Notes: generated by a model not told the origin, from the sequence alone. Shown: positions 27,485 to 37,136, counted from the first letter of the stretch. The stretch: DNA of 64,000 nucleotides from Flavihumibacter fluvii (GCF_018595675.2 NZ_CP092333.1:1698001-1762000); one strand, 5' to 3'. Translations and numbers: made by a program.

Positions 27485-29188
27485 CTATATTGCTTTTTGC
27501 GAATACTTTTCAGCAGGTGACATAGGTTGCACCCATGAATTGTCGTAATGTTTGAAGCATGGCGCTGATAATGTGGATTCCAGGGTCTGTTTCCCATCCA
27601 TATAAGCTGCAAGGGCAGTAAATGCATCCTTATTTTCTTTCTTTAATACCAGCAATGCTGCATTCGCACCGGCTTTAGCTGCAATTGGAACACCACCGCC
27701 CAATTCGGCCCAATGCCCGCCCAAAATAAGGTTCTTCACCGGTGTTTGGTAATGAGCTATATTATTCTGCATGTTCGCGCGCCCCGGACGAGCACCCATC
27801 ATTGTACCGTTCTTATTCCCGGTGTATCGGTAATGGGTAACCGGAGTAGCAACTTCGTAAAATAAAATATGCGATCGTAATCCTGGTGATACCCGTTCAT
27901 CTACTCTTTTAATGATGGCTTCGGCAATAGCATGTTTCAGTTTTTTGTATTCCTCCCCCCGCACATAATTACCTTCTCTATCCCGTGTGGTTCTCCAACC
28001 CTTTTCAAAATCCATGGTGGCCGGCATAAAAATGGTTAACGTGCCCTTGCCCTCAGCCGCCATTGTTTTATCGCGTACCGTTGGCGCAAGAATGATGATC
28101 TCTGATTTTTCAGGATCCCCTCCTGCATAATCAGTATACGGCAAACCTTCATCTGCAAGGTGGATCATTTCTTCATTAAATCCGAGCGCTTCAGTTGCAC
28201 AATCGAGGGCAATTGAAATGGTCACCGATGAACTATATAATTCAGCAGTCTTTAACCGCTGTTTGAGCTTTACCGGTATGGCCTCTTTAGGTAACATTTT
28301 CTCATACAGGGTTTCAATATCATTCGCCGCGATAACATACTTGCTCTTCACTTCATACTTTCTTCCCTTATACTCATATCTAACCCCTTTACAGCATTTG
28401 TCCTTGACCAATATTTCAGTAACACGGCTTTGGTAAAAAATTGAATTTGAATAATACCTGATTACGTGCTCCAGCCACTGGGGAATTACCTGGCTGCCCC
28501 CTTTCGGTGGGTTCTGGAAATCACCAAAATACGCCCAGCCAATAGGAACAAAACATCCGATCAACTCGTGTTCCCCTGTAAATACATCCACTAATTTCTG
28601 ATCCCTGAAAAATTTATGCAATCCCTTTTTTAAGCCTTTTTCACCACTATACATAACATATGGAATGAAGGGAATAATGAACCTGAATAAGCCGATTTTA
28701 TTCAACCAACGTTCAAAGAAGTGCATAGTCTCACCTGACCTGAAAATACTATTGAAGTTTTTTAAGGAATTCCCAATCCTTTTTGCGGTAGAAAAAAATC
28801 TCATCAGGCCTTCTTTCTCATGGGGGAAGTCAGCAATCAGCTGGTCGCGCATCAGATCCGGATTATTGGTTAACAAATAATCATACCCCTTCCCTAAATA
28901 ACGCCTGATCCGTTGCTGGGGAATGGCAGCCGGATGGTCATTACCCAGCACGTCAAACAATCGGGTCACCATGCCATCTGGACCATATTGATTTAACCAG
29001 TGAATGGCAGTATCGAAAAGGAAATCCTTCCTCCTGAATCCGGCAAGGTAACCACCAGGATGTGGTTCCTTCTCCAGAACACAAACAGACAAACCAGATT
29101 TACTCAATAAAGCTGCAGCAGTTAACCCACCAACGCCTGATCCAATCACTACCACATCATAAACATCTTTCCGCTCTGGTTTTTGCAT
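27485..29188 (-). CDS. FAD-dependent phytoene-desaturase/CrtISO-like oxidoreductase
   Basis: A 567-residue flavoprotein with a Rossmann dinucleotide site (VVVIGSGVGGLTAA, about 11-24), ending in GVPIAAKAGANAALLVLK, the FAD-binding C-terminal motif of carotenoid isomerases, phytoene desaturases and retinol saturases. No other carotenoid gene is adjacent. A polyprenyl synthase is 16 kb away. The substrate could be a carotenoid or another polyene or lipid; I cannot decide from sequence. Confidence 0.87.
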   Translation of the reverse strand: MQKPERKDVYDVVVIGSGVGGLTAAALLSKSGLSVCVLEKEPHPGGYLAGFRRKDFLFDTAIHWLNQYGPDGMVTRLFDVLGNDHPAAIPQQRIRRYLGKGYDYLLTNNPDLMRDQLIADFPHEKEGLMRFFSTAKRIGNSLKNFNSIFRSGETMHFFERWLNKIGLFRFIIPFIPYVMYSGEKGLKKGLHKFFRDQKLVDVFTGEHELIGCFVPIGWAYFGDFQNPPKGGSQVIPQWLEHVIRYYSNSIFYQSRVTEILVKDKCCKGVRYEYKGRKYEVKSKYVIAANDIETLYEKMLPKEAIPVKLKQRLKTAELYSSSVTISIALDCATEALGFNEEMIHLADEGLPYTDYAGGDPEKSEIIILAPTVRDKTMAAEGKGTLTIFMPATMDFEKGWRTTRDREGNYVRGEEYKKLKHAIAEAIIKRVDERVSPGLRSHILFYEVATPVTHYRYTGNKNGTMMGARPGRANMQNNIAHYQTPVKNLILGGHWAELGGGVPIAAKAGANAALLVLKKENKDAFTALAAYMDGKQTLESTLSAPCFKHYDNSWVQPMSPAEKYSQKAI

Positions 29189-29237
29189 GTCAGGAATTTA
29201 CAAAACAGTTGCCATTCGCTTGCAAATTGTTCAGGTA

Positions 29238-30662
29238 TTATTGCAATAATGCTGGTTTTTCGCGATATACTTTCCAGATAAATTCACCGAATATTGTATT
29301 TGCCCATGCAAACCACTTCCTGGTGAATTTGGCCGGATCATCTTTATGGGCAGACTCATGCATGAAGCCGGTTCCGGCATGGCAATGCTGCAAGGTATTC
29401 AGGCAATATTTAATTTCCTTTTCGTCATTGGAGGTCAACCCCTGCATCACAATACTCATCGGCCATACCATATCCAGTCCAATATGCGGTCCGCCTGTTC
29501 CGGCAAGTTTTGTCCCCTTAAAGTAAAAAGGATTATCCAATGATAATACATAGTTGCGGGTTTGTTTATACAATGGATCTGTTGCTTTGATTGCGCCGAG
29601 ATAAGGTAAGGAAAGCAATGACGGAACATTGGCATCATCCATCAGGTTAAAACTGCCAAAACCATTGGTTTCATAGGCAATGATATTCCCATACTTCGGG
29701 TGATGCGTAATTGCATGTGCTTTTAAAGCATCTGATACCTGCAAGGCCAGTGATTTGGCAGCTTTAGCATCCTGTTCAAGATTGCCTTTCCTCAGTAAAA
29801 TAGATTCCAGTTGCAACAGAGATTCCACTGCAAAATAATTGCTTGGAATCAGGTAGGGATATATGGTAGCGTCATCACTTGGACGGAACATGGAACAAAT
29901 TAATCCATTTGGCCTGGCCGGGTAACCATACCCGCCCATTGGCACACCATCTGTTGCCCATGCTGTATTACGCTGGAAGGTATAGGGCCCGGCACCATGG
30001 AACCGCTGTTGCTCGCGGAAGGTAGCGACAACCAATCTCATCGCAGCGACCCATTGGTCGTCAAAGACAGACATATCACCGGTTTCGGCCAGGTATCCAT
30101 GAGACAGGCGTATCGGGTAACAGAGGGAATCGATCTCCCACTTACGTTCATGGATACCTGCTTTCATCTCTGTGATGTCCGTATGTTTCCATTCACTCTC
30201 TTTGGTCTCATCCTTATAAAAAGCATTGGCGTAAGGATCTTTCAAAATATTTTTAACCTGCCGGTTAATTACTCCTTTGATCAATTGCTGCAATTCCTTG
30301 TCCTGGTGGCATAGTGGTATATAAGGCCAAACCTGGGCGGAACTATCGCGCAGCCACATAGCATCGATATCACCAGTAATCACATAGGTGTCGGGTTTGC
30401 CATCAATTGTCGTAAAATCAACCGTCGTATCCAGGGTATTGGGAAAGCAGTTCTCGAAAAGCCAGCCGAGTTCTTTATTGGCTGTTTTCCTGCGCAGATC
30501 GGAAATCAATTGTTCTACTGCTTTACTCGAAAACTTCCGGGAGGCCAGTGGAAGCCGCACATCAGGAAAATCAGCTGATCCAGAAAAACCCTGTGACCTG
30601 GCAGCGATGACCAGTCCGGCTGTTGCCAAACCTGATTGCCGGATAAATTTTCGCCTGTCCAT
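29238..30662 (-). CDS. Glycoside hydrolase family 125 (exo-alpha-1,6-mannosidase), Tat-exported
   Basis: The open frame reaches 30740, but the ATG at 30662 begins a twin-arginine leader (MDRRKFIRQSG), giving 474 residues. GH125/DUF1237 signatures include TGDIDAMWLRDSSAQVWPY, WEIDSLCYPIRLS, GYPARPNGLICSMFRPSDD (shown in parts) and GFMHES, whose Glu is a likely catalytic base. The family is a metal-independent inverting exo-alpha-1,6-mannosidase working on N-glycan-type or yeast mannans. Tat export places it in the periplasm. It is divergent from the M28 peptidase gene. Confidence 0.93.
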   Translation of the reverse strand: MDRRKFIRQSGLATAGLVIAARSQGFSGSADFPDVRLPLASRKFSSKAVEQLISDLRRKTANKELGWLFENCFPNTLDTTVDFTTIDGKPDTYVITGDIDAMWLRDSSAQVWPYIPLCHQDKELQQLIKGVINRQVKNILKDPYANAFYKDETKESEWKHTDITEMKAGIHERKWEIDSLCYPIRLSHGYLAETGDMSVFDDQWVAAMRLVVATFREQQRFHGAGPYTFQRNTAWATDGVPMGGYGYPARPNGLICSMFRPSDDATIYPYLIPSNYFAVESLLQLESILLRKGNLEQDAKAAKSLALQVSDALKAHAITHHPKYGNIIAYETNGFGSFNLMDDANVPSLLSLPYLGAIKATDPLYKQTRNYVLSLDNPFYFKGTKLAGTGGPHIGLDMVWPMSIVMQGLTSNDEKEIKYCLNTLQHCHAGTGFMHESAHKDDPAKFTRKWFAWANTIFGEFIWKVYREKPALLQ

Positions 30663-30787
30663 ATTAGAAAAATTTAATGTTGAATTTCCTGCCAAGTTAA
30701 GGTAAGCCCCGTAAAAATTACTGCAAAGTTGATGCGGCATTCACTACAACCAATTATCCTGTATTTTCGGTGTCAATACCTTCATTT

Positions 30788-32260
30788 ATGCTTAATCGTT
30801 TTTATATACTTCCTGCAATATATATTGTATTCGGTGCCCAGGTCCTGTTTGGCCAGGCCAATCCTGAATGGGCTTCAGTATTTACCAGGATTAACCAGGA
30901 AGTGCTCGCAAATTCCAAAGCCTATTCCAGTCTTAAAACAGCCACATCCACCATTGGGCACCGGCTTACTGGTTCTGAAAATGGACAAAAAGCAGAACAG
31001 TTCGCTTTTGACCTATTGAAATCCTACGGCTTTACAAAGGTCAGGTTTCAGCCTTTTGAAGTGGAGAGCTGGAGCCGGAAAACCAATTCCGTTAGCATTG
31101 GTTCATCCCCCCAGGAATTGACTGCAGTTAAATCTGTTGCTCTCGCCTATTCTCCGGTTAAAGCCGATATCACAGAAGAAATTATTGACATGGGTAATGG
31201 ATTGGAAACTGATTACCTGGCCAACCCGGGTAGGGTCAGGAATAAAATTGCGTTTGCTTACCTTGGTATCCTGGAAGGCAGTGCTGATGATGCCGTAAAC
31301 CTGCACCGTTCTGAAAAAACCGCCCTCGCAATTAAATATGGTGCAAAAGGAATTATCCTTTTCAATACAGCCGATAATGGGGTTTTACTCACCGGCACAG
31401 CTTCTGTTACCGGCAAACTGATTCCCATTCCGGCGGTTTGCATTGGAAAAGAAGACGGCTTCGCCCTGAAAAATAAGCTGGCTACCGGTAAGCAATATGC
31501 GCAGGTTAAGATGACTAATTTTTCAGGGCTGATTAAAGCACGCAATGTAATTGCCACGCTTCCGGGAAGCACAATTCCGGATGAGAAAATTGTTGTTGGC
31601 GGTCACCTGGATAGCTGGGATCTGGCTACAGGTGCTATAGATAACGGAATTGGGTCGTTTTCCGTTCTCGATATGGCCAGGACATTTAAGGCTTTGGAAT
31701 TAAAGCCGCAACGGACCGTTGAATTTGTGCTGTTTATGGGTGAGGAAGAAGGGTTGCTGGGTTCTAAAGCCTACCTTAAACAAGCTATAAAAGATAATTC
31801 AGTGAAACAATTGCGATTTATGCTGAATTATGATATGACCAATGACCCGACGGGATATGCGGCTACGACCGATGAGAGTAAGGCTTTATTTGAGGGTATT
31901 GGTGCCATAGCTAAAACAATCGACACCAGTTTTAAGAATACCTTCCAGAGTGGTGCAGGGCTACATAGTGACCACCAGCCTTTTATGCTGGAAGGTATAC
32001 CAACAGGTGGCGCCAGTGGTGGCACTTTACCCAATAACTCAGGACGCTGCTACCATGCCGATTGTGATGATTTTGCCTTGGTCGATGAAAAGGGAATGCA
32101 GAATACTGTTCGGTTCAATACCATGCTTTTATATGGATTGGCCGATGCAGCTGTTATAGCTGCCAAACGCCTGGATGATACTGCTACCAAAGAACTGATG
32201 CTTAAAAGTAACCTGAAGGAACCTTTGAAAATTGCAGGTGAATGGCGATGGAAAGATTGA
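30788..32260 (+). CDS. Secreted M28-family zinc aminopeptidase
   Basis: A 490-residue exported peptidase. The ATG at 30788 gives a good signal peptide (MLNRFYILPAIYIVFGAQVLFGQ, cleaved about residue 23); an in-frame GTG at 30770 would add six residues. A PA-like insert (about 125-250) precedes the M28 catalytic domain. Zinc ligands are visible in GGHLDSWD, AIDNGIG, MGEEEG, NYDMTND and GLHSDHQPF. It would release N-terminal amino acids from peptides in the periplasm. It ends next to the convergent doxX-like gene. Confidence 0.92.
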   Translation: MLNRFYILPAIYIVFGAQVLFGQANPEWASVFTRINQEVLANSKAYSSLKTATSTIGHRLTGSENGQKAEQFAFDLLKSYGFTKVRFQPFEVESWSRKTNSVSIGSSPQELTAVKSVALAYSPVKADITEEIIDMGNGLETDYLANPGRVRNKIAFAYLGILEGSADDAVNLHRSEKTALAIKYGAKGIILFNTADNGVLLTGTASVTGKLIPIPAVCIGKEDGFALKNKLATGKQYAQVKMTNFSGLIKARNVIATLPGSTIPDEKIVVGGHLDSWDLATGAIDNGIGSFSVLDMARTFKALELKPQRTVEFVLFMGEEEGLLGSKAYLKQAIKDNSVKQLRFMLNYDMTNDPTGYAATTDESKALFEGIGAIAKTIDTSFKNTFQSGAGLHSDHQPFMLEGIPTGGASGGTLPNNSGRCYHADCDDFALVDEKGMQNTVRFNTMLLYGLADAAVIAAKRLDDTATKELMLKSNLKEPLKIAGEWRWKD

Positions 32261-32261
32261 G

Positions 32262-32696
32262 CTATTTAAGGCGTTCATCCGATTTAAGGGACCATGGTCC
32301 ATCACCCGCAACAACAAAATACACCAGCAAAAAAAGCACGACCAGGGAAATGAGCAATTCGGGAAATGGTCGCCAAAGTTCGCTGGAAGAGTTTACAAAA
32401 AAGATAGCGCCTAATAAAATCGGAATCTGAATGACACAGGCGATACGCGAGTATGCACCCAATATCAGCAAGATACCGCCCAGAATGTGCGCTATATACA
32501 CATAGTGACCTAAAAGAACCAGTAAAAATGGTGGTAAGGGTAAATTATTGTCAACCTGGTCCATCAGGATACTCATGTTTTTCACAAACTGAATCCCTTT
32601 AATACAAAGGAAAAGACCTAACGTAATGCGAACGATATCCATCCAGCGGGGATGATGCCTGTCACCCCAAAGCTCAATACGATGAAGTAAATTCAT
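32262..32696 (-). CDS. DoxX-family membrane protein
   Basis: A 144-residue protein with four membrane helices. RITLGLFLCIKGIQFV and HILGGILLILGAYSRIA are typical of DoxX/DoxD-like proteins. The open frame can extend to a TTG at 32720, but the ATG at 32696 (MNLLHRIELWGD) is favoured. The family is linked to thiosulfate oxidation or to envelope redox and oxidative stress in some species. Its role here is unknown. It is downstream of uxuA on the same strand, 55 bases away. Confidence 0.82.
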   Translation of the reverse strand: MNLLHRIELWGDRHHPRWMDIVRITLGLFLCIKGIQFVKNMSILMDQVDNNLPLPPFLLVLLGHYVYIAHILGGILLILGAYSRIACVIQIPILLGAIFFVNSSSELWRPFPELLISLVVLFLLVYFVVAGDGPWSLKSDERLK

Positions 32697-32750
32697 ATGG
32701 CTTTTTTTTGGGTCAAACAATTAAAGAACTACCATAAATTTACGAAATAT

Positions 32751-33923
32751 TCAGCTTCTGCTGATCGCATATTCCAGTCCGCGCAATTCTGCCAAACCCT
32801 TTAACCTGCCGATCGCCGAATAACCCGGATAGCTTTTCTTACGAAGGTCATCCAATATTTCATGGCCATGGTCGGGCCGCATGGGCAGGGATATTTTACG
32901 TTCCTGCATGATGCGCCAGACTTCTGCCACCACGGCATACATATCGGTATCACCGCCAAGGTGCTCTGCTTCATAAAAATTTCCGTTAGTTTCCCTTTTT
33001 GTATTGCGCAGGTGCAGGAAATGCACCCGGCAGGCATGCTTATGTAACATTTCAATAATGTTATTATCGGGCCTCGCGCCGTAAGATCCGGTACAAAAAC
33101 ACAAACCATTGGCTGTAGACGGGATAGCATTGACCAGGTCTTCCACATCATCGGCGGTACTAAGAATTCTCGGCAATCCCAGTATCGAATATGGCGGATC
33201 ATCCGGATGGATGGCCATCTTAACGCCTACTTCTTCTGCAACCGGAATGATTTCCTGCAGAAAATGAAACAGGTTCTGTTTTAATTGGCCGGCATTTATA
33301 TTTTTATAGGTGTCCAATGCAGTGAGCACCTGTTCACGGGTAAAGGCTTCTTTGCTTCCGGGCAGACCCAGCATGGCATTGGAAAATAATTGCCTCCTTG
33401 CGGCTTCTCCCATTTGTTCAAACTTTGCCTGTGCGGCTTCCAATTCATTCGGGGTATAATCCTTTTCCGCTCCCGGCCTTTGCAACAATAAACAGTCAAA
33501 TACGATAAAGGCGATACGATCAAAGTACAAGGCCTTAGCACCAGAAGGTAAAACATAGCCAATATCAGTGCGCAACCAATCCAACACCGGCATGAAATTA
33601 TACGTAACCACTTCCAGTCCGCAAGCAGCTACATTACGCAGGCTTTCTTTATAATTTTTGATCCATTTTTCGACATCACCCGAATTTTTCTTGATGTCTT
33701 CATGAACGGGTAAACTTTCAATAACCTTCCATGTCATGCCAGCTGCTTCTATTTGTGCCTTGCGGGCATTAATGGCCACCTGCGTCCATACTTCACCGAT
33801 AGGTACCTGGTGCAGGGCAGTCACAACGCCTGTACATCCAGCCTGGCGAATATCTTCAAGACTTACGGTATCATCAGGGCCAAACCACCGCATAGTTTGT
33901 TGCATAAAAAATTGATGGGACAT
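32751..33923 (-). CDS. uxuA: Mannonate dehydratase
   Basis: A 390-residue enzyme, close to the usual UxuA length of about 394. Family motifs include MRWFGPDD, VVTALHQVPIG, VTYNFMPVLDW, IHPDDPP, VHFLHLRN and the C-terminal MRPDHGHE, whose His and Asp residues bind the metal. It removes water from D-mannonate to give 2-keto-3-deoxygluconate in glucuronate breakdown. It is divergent from uxaC across 78 bases, which likely hold shared control signals. The mannonate-forming reductase (UxuB) is not seen in the window. Confidence 0.95.
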   Translation of the reverse strand: MSHQFFMQQTMRWFGPDDTVSLEDIRQAGCTGVVTALHQVPIGEVWTQVAINARKAQIEAAGMTWKVIESLPVHEDIKKNSGDVEKWIKNYKESLRNVAACGLEVVTYNFMPVLDWLRTDIGYVLPSGAKALYFDRIAFIVFDCLLLQRPGAEKDYTPNELEAAQAKFEQMGEAARRQLFSNAMLGLPGSKEAFTREQVLTALDTYKNINAGQLKQNLFHFLQEIIPVAEEVGVKMAIHPDDPPYSILGLPRILSTADDVEDLVNAIPSTANGLCFCTGSYGARPDNNIIEMLHKHACRVHFLHLRNTKRETNGNFYEAEHLGGDTDMYAVVAEVWRIMQERKISLPMRPDHGHEILDDLRKKSYPGYSAIGRLKGLAELRGLEYAISRS

Positions 33924-34001
33924 CTTTTCAAAATATGCATCAATTTAGCGATGAATCCATTTTTGAGCAAATTCTTATCTTTCAAGCGCTAAACGGGCAC
34001 A

Positions 34002-35411
34002 ATGACAGAAAATTTCCTCCTATATAATAAGGCCGCTTTTCAACTTTACCATGAGTATGCCTCCCGGATGCCAATTATCGATTACCATAATCACCTTCCG
34101 GTTGAGCAAATCAGGTATGACCTTCAGTTTCAGAATATCACCCATGCCTGGTTGCAGGGCGATCATTATAAATGGCGGGCCATGAGGACCAATGGCATTT
34201 CTGAAAGATTTTGCACAGGAAATGCCAGCGATGCTGAAAAATTCAAAGCCTGGGCCGAAACCCTTCCTTATACATTGCGAAACCCCTTATATCACTGGTC
34301 ACACCTTGAACTAAACCGGTATTTTGGAATTCATGAAATGCTTTCTCCTGCAAATGCAGACCATATTTATGAAAATACGTCTGTTGCATTAAGGAGCCCT
34401 GAATTCAGTGTCCGAAACCTGCTTCGTAAAATGAATGTGCAACTGGTTTGTACCACTGATGACCCGACCGATAACCTGGAACACCATCGTCAGATAAAGT
34501 CGGATGGATTGGATTTTGAAGTATTACCGGGGTTTCGCCCGGATAAAGCCATCAGCATAGGTTCCCACGAAGCGTTTAATGCCTACCTCAACAAACTGGA
34601 AGCCGCCGCGAATATATCGATCCATAGTTTTGGGGATTATTTGGAGGCTTTAAAACAACGGCATGACTTTTTTGCTGAATCGGGTTGCGTGGTAGCGGAT
34701 CATGGTTTGGAAGAAATGTATGCAGCTGATTATACCCAAACAGAATTGATTAACATATTCAATACAGTTCGTTCAGGTAAAGACCCGGGGATGCATGAAG
34801 CCAGGAAATTCCAGTCTGCCATGCTGGTTCAGTTGGCTGAATGGCATTGGGAAAAAGGCTGGACCCAGCAATTTCACATTGGCGCCATCCGAAATAATAA
34901 CAGCCGGATGATGGCTAAATTAGGTCCGGATACGGGTTGGGACAGCATCGGGGATGGCAGCCATGCCAAACCCTTGTCCAGGTTCCTCGACCGCCTTGAT
35001 ATAAATAATCGGTTAGCTAAAACAATTTTATATAACCTTAACCCGGCAGACAATGCAGTTTTTGCTACCATGGCCGGCAATTTCAATGATGGTTCCCAGA
35101 TGAATAAAGTGCAATGGGGTGCTGCTTGGTGGTTCCTCGACCAGAAAGACGGTATCCGCCAGCACCTCGATACCTTATCCAATACAGGACTACTTTCCCG
35201 CTTCGTTGGCATGCTGACAGACAGCCGAAGCTTCCTCTCCTTTCCACGGCATGAATATTTCCGCCGTATCCTTTGCAATACTTTAGGTGAAGAAATTGAG
35301 AATGGTGAATTACCCGATGACCTGCCTTTTATTGGGCAAATGGTGCAAAATATTTGCTATAATAATACACGCGATTTCCTTTTCGCCAACCGTGTAGTCC
35401 CTACCAAATGA
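34002..35411 (+). CDS. uxaC: Uronate (glucuronate/galacturonate) isomerase
   Basis: A 469-residue amidohydrolase-superfamily enzyme, matching the 470-residue E. coli protein. The zinc-binding IIDYHNHLP (His29, His31), LVCTTDDPTDNLEHH and the WDSIGDG-HAKPLSRFLDRL region are family signatures. It converts glucuronate to fructuronate and galacturonate to tagaturonate, the first cytoplasmic step of both hexuronate routes. It is divergent from uxuA, and this pair is the clearest evidence for hexuronate use. Confidence 0.95.
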   Translation: MTENFLLYNKAAFQLYHEYASRMPIIDYHNHLPVEQIRYDLQFQNITHAWLQGDHYKWRAMRTNGISERFCTGNASDAEKFKAWAETLPYTLRNPLYHWSHLELNRYFGIHEMLSPANADHIYENTSVALRSPEFSVRNLLRKMNVQLVCTTDDPTDNLEHHRQIKSDGLDFEVLPGFRPDKAISIGSHEAFNAYLNKLEAAANISIHSFGDYLEALKQRHDFFAESGCVVADHGLEEMYAADYTQTELINIFNTVRSGKDPGMHEARKFQSAMLVQLAEWHWEKGWTQQFHIGAIRNNNSRMMAKLGPDTGWDSIGDGSHAKPLSRFLDRLDINNRLAKTILYNLNPADNAVFATMAGNFNDGSQMNKVQWGAAWWFLDQKDGIRQHLDTLSNTGLLSRFVGMLTDSRSFLSFPRHEYFRRILCNTLGEEIENGELPDDLPFIGQMVQNICYNNTRDFLFANRVVPTK

Positions 35412-35468
35412 ACTGCTCATCTAAGCATTCTGACCACTCATAATAATTTGGCGGTATTGTTTTTATAG

Positions 35469-35482
35469 CCAATTTAAATTGG
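35469..35482. promoter_or_regulatory. 14-bp perfect palindrome, possible operator
   Basis: CCAATTTAAATTGG is fully self-complementary and lies 39 bases before the cytochrome c lipoprotein start, in the position of a promoter or operator. AT-rich palindromes of this size arise by chance now and then, so regulator binding is only a possibility. Confidence 0.35.
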
Positions 35483-35521
35483 GTTCATTTTTAACCTTAA
35501 ATAATGAAATTTTAAACAACA

Positions 35522-36109
35522 ATGAAAAAAATCATTCTTTCATTAGCTGGTCTTTCTGTTATGCTGGTCATCGTGCTGAGCGCCTGTCAGAATAATGAAA
35601 AACAAGAAACAGCTCTTGCAACGCCCAAACTTTCCAATGAAGAACTAATTAAAAGAGGAGAATACCTGGTCAATACCATTGGCTGCGACGACTGCCATTC
35701 TCCAAAAAAAATGGGTCCACAAGGTCCAGAAGTTGACCTTGAACACCGTTTTGCTGGTCATCTGGCCGACCGCGCTTTACCAGCCAGTGATACAGCTGCT
35801 TCAAAAAAAGGCTGGGTACTATTTGGACCAGAACTTACCGTTGCAGTTGGACCCTGGGGTACCACATTTGCAGCCAATATCAGTTCTGACTCAACCGGCA
35901 TCGGAACCTGGACGGAAGCCCAGTTCTTTAAAGCAATCCGGGAAGGGAAATATAAAGGACTGGATAATAGTCGCCCGATATTACCACCTATGCCCACGAA
36001 AAATTTAGCCAACCTGACCGACGAAGACCTCAGCGCCATATTTAGCTTCCTTAAGTCCACAAAACCAATTAAAAATGTAGTACCCCAGGCCATCCTGGCT
36101 GCCAGGTAG
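35522..36109 (+). CDS. Monoheme c-type cytochrome lipoprotein
   Basis: A 195-residue lipoprotein (leader ending LSAC at about residue 22) with one heme site, CDDCH, and a likely distal methionine in PPMPTKNL. After the heme comes a long insert (GPQGPEVDLEHRFAGHLAD), and the AISEGKYKG-like segment AIREGKYKGLDNSRP precedes the C-terminal helix. It resembles cytochrome subunits that take electrons from periplasmic dehydrogenases. No dehydrogenase is adjacent. A terminator follows at 36150. Confidence 0.9.
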   Translation: MKKIILSLAGLSVMLVIVLSACQNNEKQETALATPKLSNEELIKRGEYLVNTIGCDDCHSPKKMGPQGPEVDLEHRFAGHLADRALPASDTAASKKGWVLFGPELTVAVGPWGTTFAANISSDSTGIGTWTEAQFFKAIREGKYKGLDNSRPILPPMPTKNLANLTDEDLSAIFSFLKSTKPIKNVVPQAILAAR

Positions 36110-36149
36110 AAAGCATTCACCCGCCCTGTAATACCGGCATGCAAAAAAT

Positions 36150-36177
36150 AAGGGAATGGTTTTTAAGCCATTCCCTT
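36150..36177. terminator. Bidirectional intrinsic terminator-like hairpin
   Basis: A perfect 10-bp stem (AAGGGAATGG / CCATTCCCTT) with an 8-base loop lies between the convergent cytochrome gene and the DUF1338 gene. It is followed by TTT-like bases on the plus strand and by a T-run (from AAAAAA at 36143-36148) on the minus strand. Confidence 0.75.
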
Positions 36178-36210
36178 TGTGTGTGTGTAGCTACCAGGTA
36201 GCGGGTTGAA

Positions 36211-37122
36211 TTATAGGTTCAACTTCTTCGTCTGTGTACTATAGGTACTCTCGAAAATCTTATCTGCATTACCGGCTTCAAATCCTTCCCGGCGGTGTTC
36301 CCTTTTGATATCCGCTTTATGCAAATGCTGGAAGGGTTCCAGTAATTTCCTTTCAGCAAATTCAACATAAGAGCCTGCAATGGCATGTATTTCGCCACCT
36401 GCAAATTCTGCCATCACCATTCTGGCAATTGTGGATGATTGGGCCAATTTACCATCCGGACTGGTTTTGATTTTTCCTCCGGAATCATTTAAAACAAATC
36501 CATTGCGTTCTAAAAATGCATTGAAGCCTTCCATCGTATCATACCCCGGCCGCAAGTTGTGGACACTCACGGTAAAATGGTTCAGGTAGTAGCGATTGTA
36601 GATCACCCAGGCAGCATATTCACTTTCTTTCGACAATTGCTGAAAATCGATCCAGGTGGGCGTTCGCCATAAGCCACTATGAAGAAAAGCATCCACTTCG
36701 GCAGCATTATCGAGATTAACCAGGTCCACCGGATCACTGGTCACTTCATCAGTATAGCTATGAATAATACCCTGTGCTTCCGGTGACAAATCATTTACCC
36801 GTAGTTCACTGATGAAAATTCTGGGGAACTGTGGAGTTGGTGGTGCATACCAAAATGCGTCAAGCTTTTTTTCCGGGAAAAAATAAGCTTCCCGGCGTTG
36901 GTAACCAAAATGCAGGAATATTTTCTCCAGCGATTGGATACCCAGGTGTGGTACACCCATAGTCCGAAATGCAATATGGTCATTTTCAATATCATCTGCA
37001 GAACCGATCAACCCTTCTGCGATCATGGCATTGATCACGCCCTGTACATCAGGTACCCTTTCCTGGTAACGGCGCATGAGCCCGTCCAGAATTAAGGATA
37101 GTCCATTTTTAGCTGTTTTCAT
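36211..37122 (-). CDS. DUF1338 protein, 2-oxoadipate dioxygenase/decarboxylase (HglS) family
   Basis: A 303-residue protein of the vicinal-oxygen-chelate-like HglS family. The iron triad is visible as His49 (NDHIAFRT), His182 (LNHFTVSV) and Glu254 (SYVEFAER), with Arg53 four residues after the first His, as in HglS. HglS turns 2-oxoadipate into D-2-hydroxyglutarate in lysine breakdown. This one is shorter than the Pseudomonas enzyme (about 460 residues), so the C-terminal part is reduced. It follows a saccharopine-dehydrogenase-like gene by 14 bases, which supports the pathway. Residue matching was by eye. Confidence 0.85.
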   Translation of the reverse strand: MKTAKNGLSLILDGLMRRYQERVPDVQGVINAMIAEGLIGSADDIENDHIAFRTMGVPHLGIQSLEKIFLHFGYQRREAYFFPEKKLDAFWYAPPTPQFPRIFISELRVNDLSPEAQGIIHSYTDEVTSDPVDLVNLDNAAEVDAFLHSGLWRTPTWIDFQQLSKESEYAAWVIYNRYYLNHFTVSVHNLRPGYDTMEGFNAFLERNGFVLNDSGGKIKTSPDGKLAQSSTIARMVMAEFAGGEIHAIAGSYVEFAERKLLEPFQHLHKADIKREHRREGFEAGNADKIFESTYSTQTKKLNL

Positions 37123-37136
37123 AAAAAAGGTTTTAA

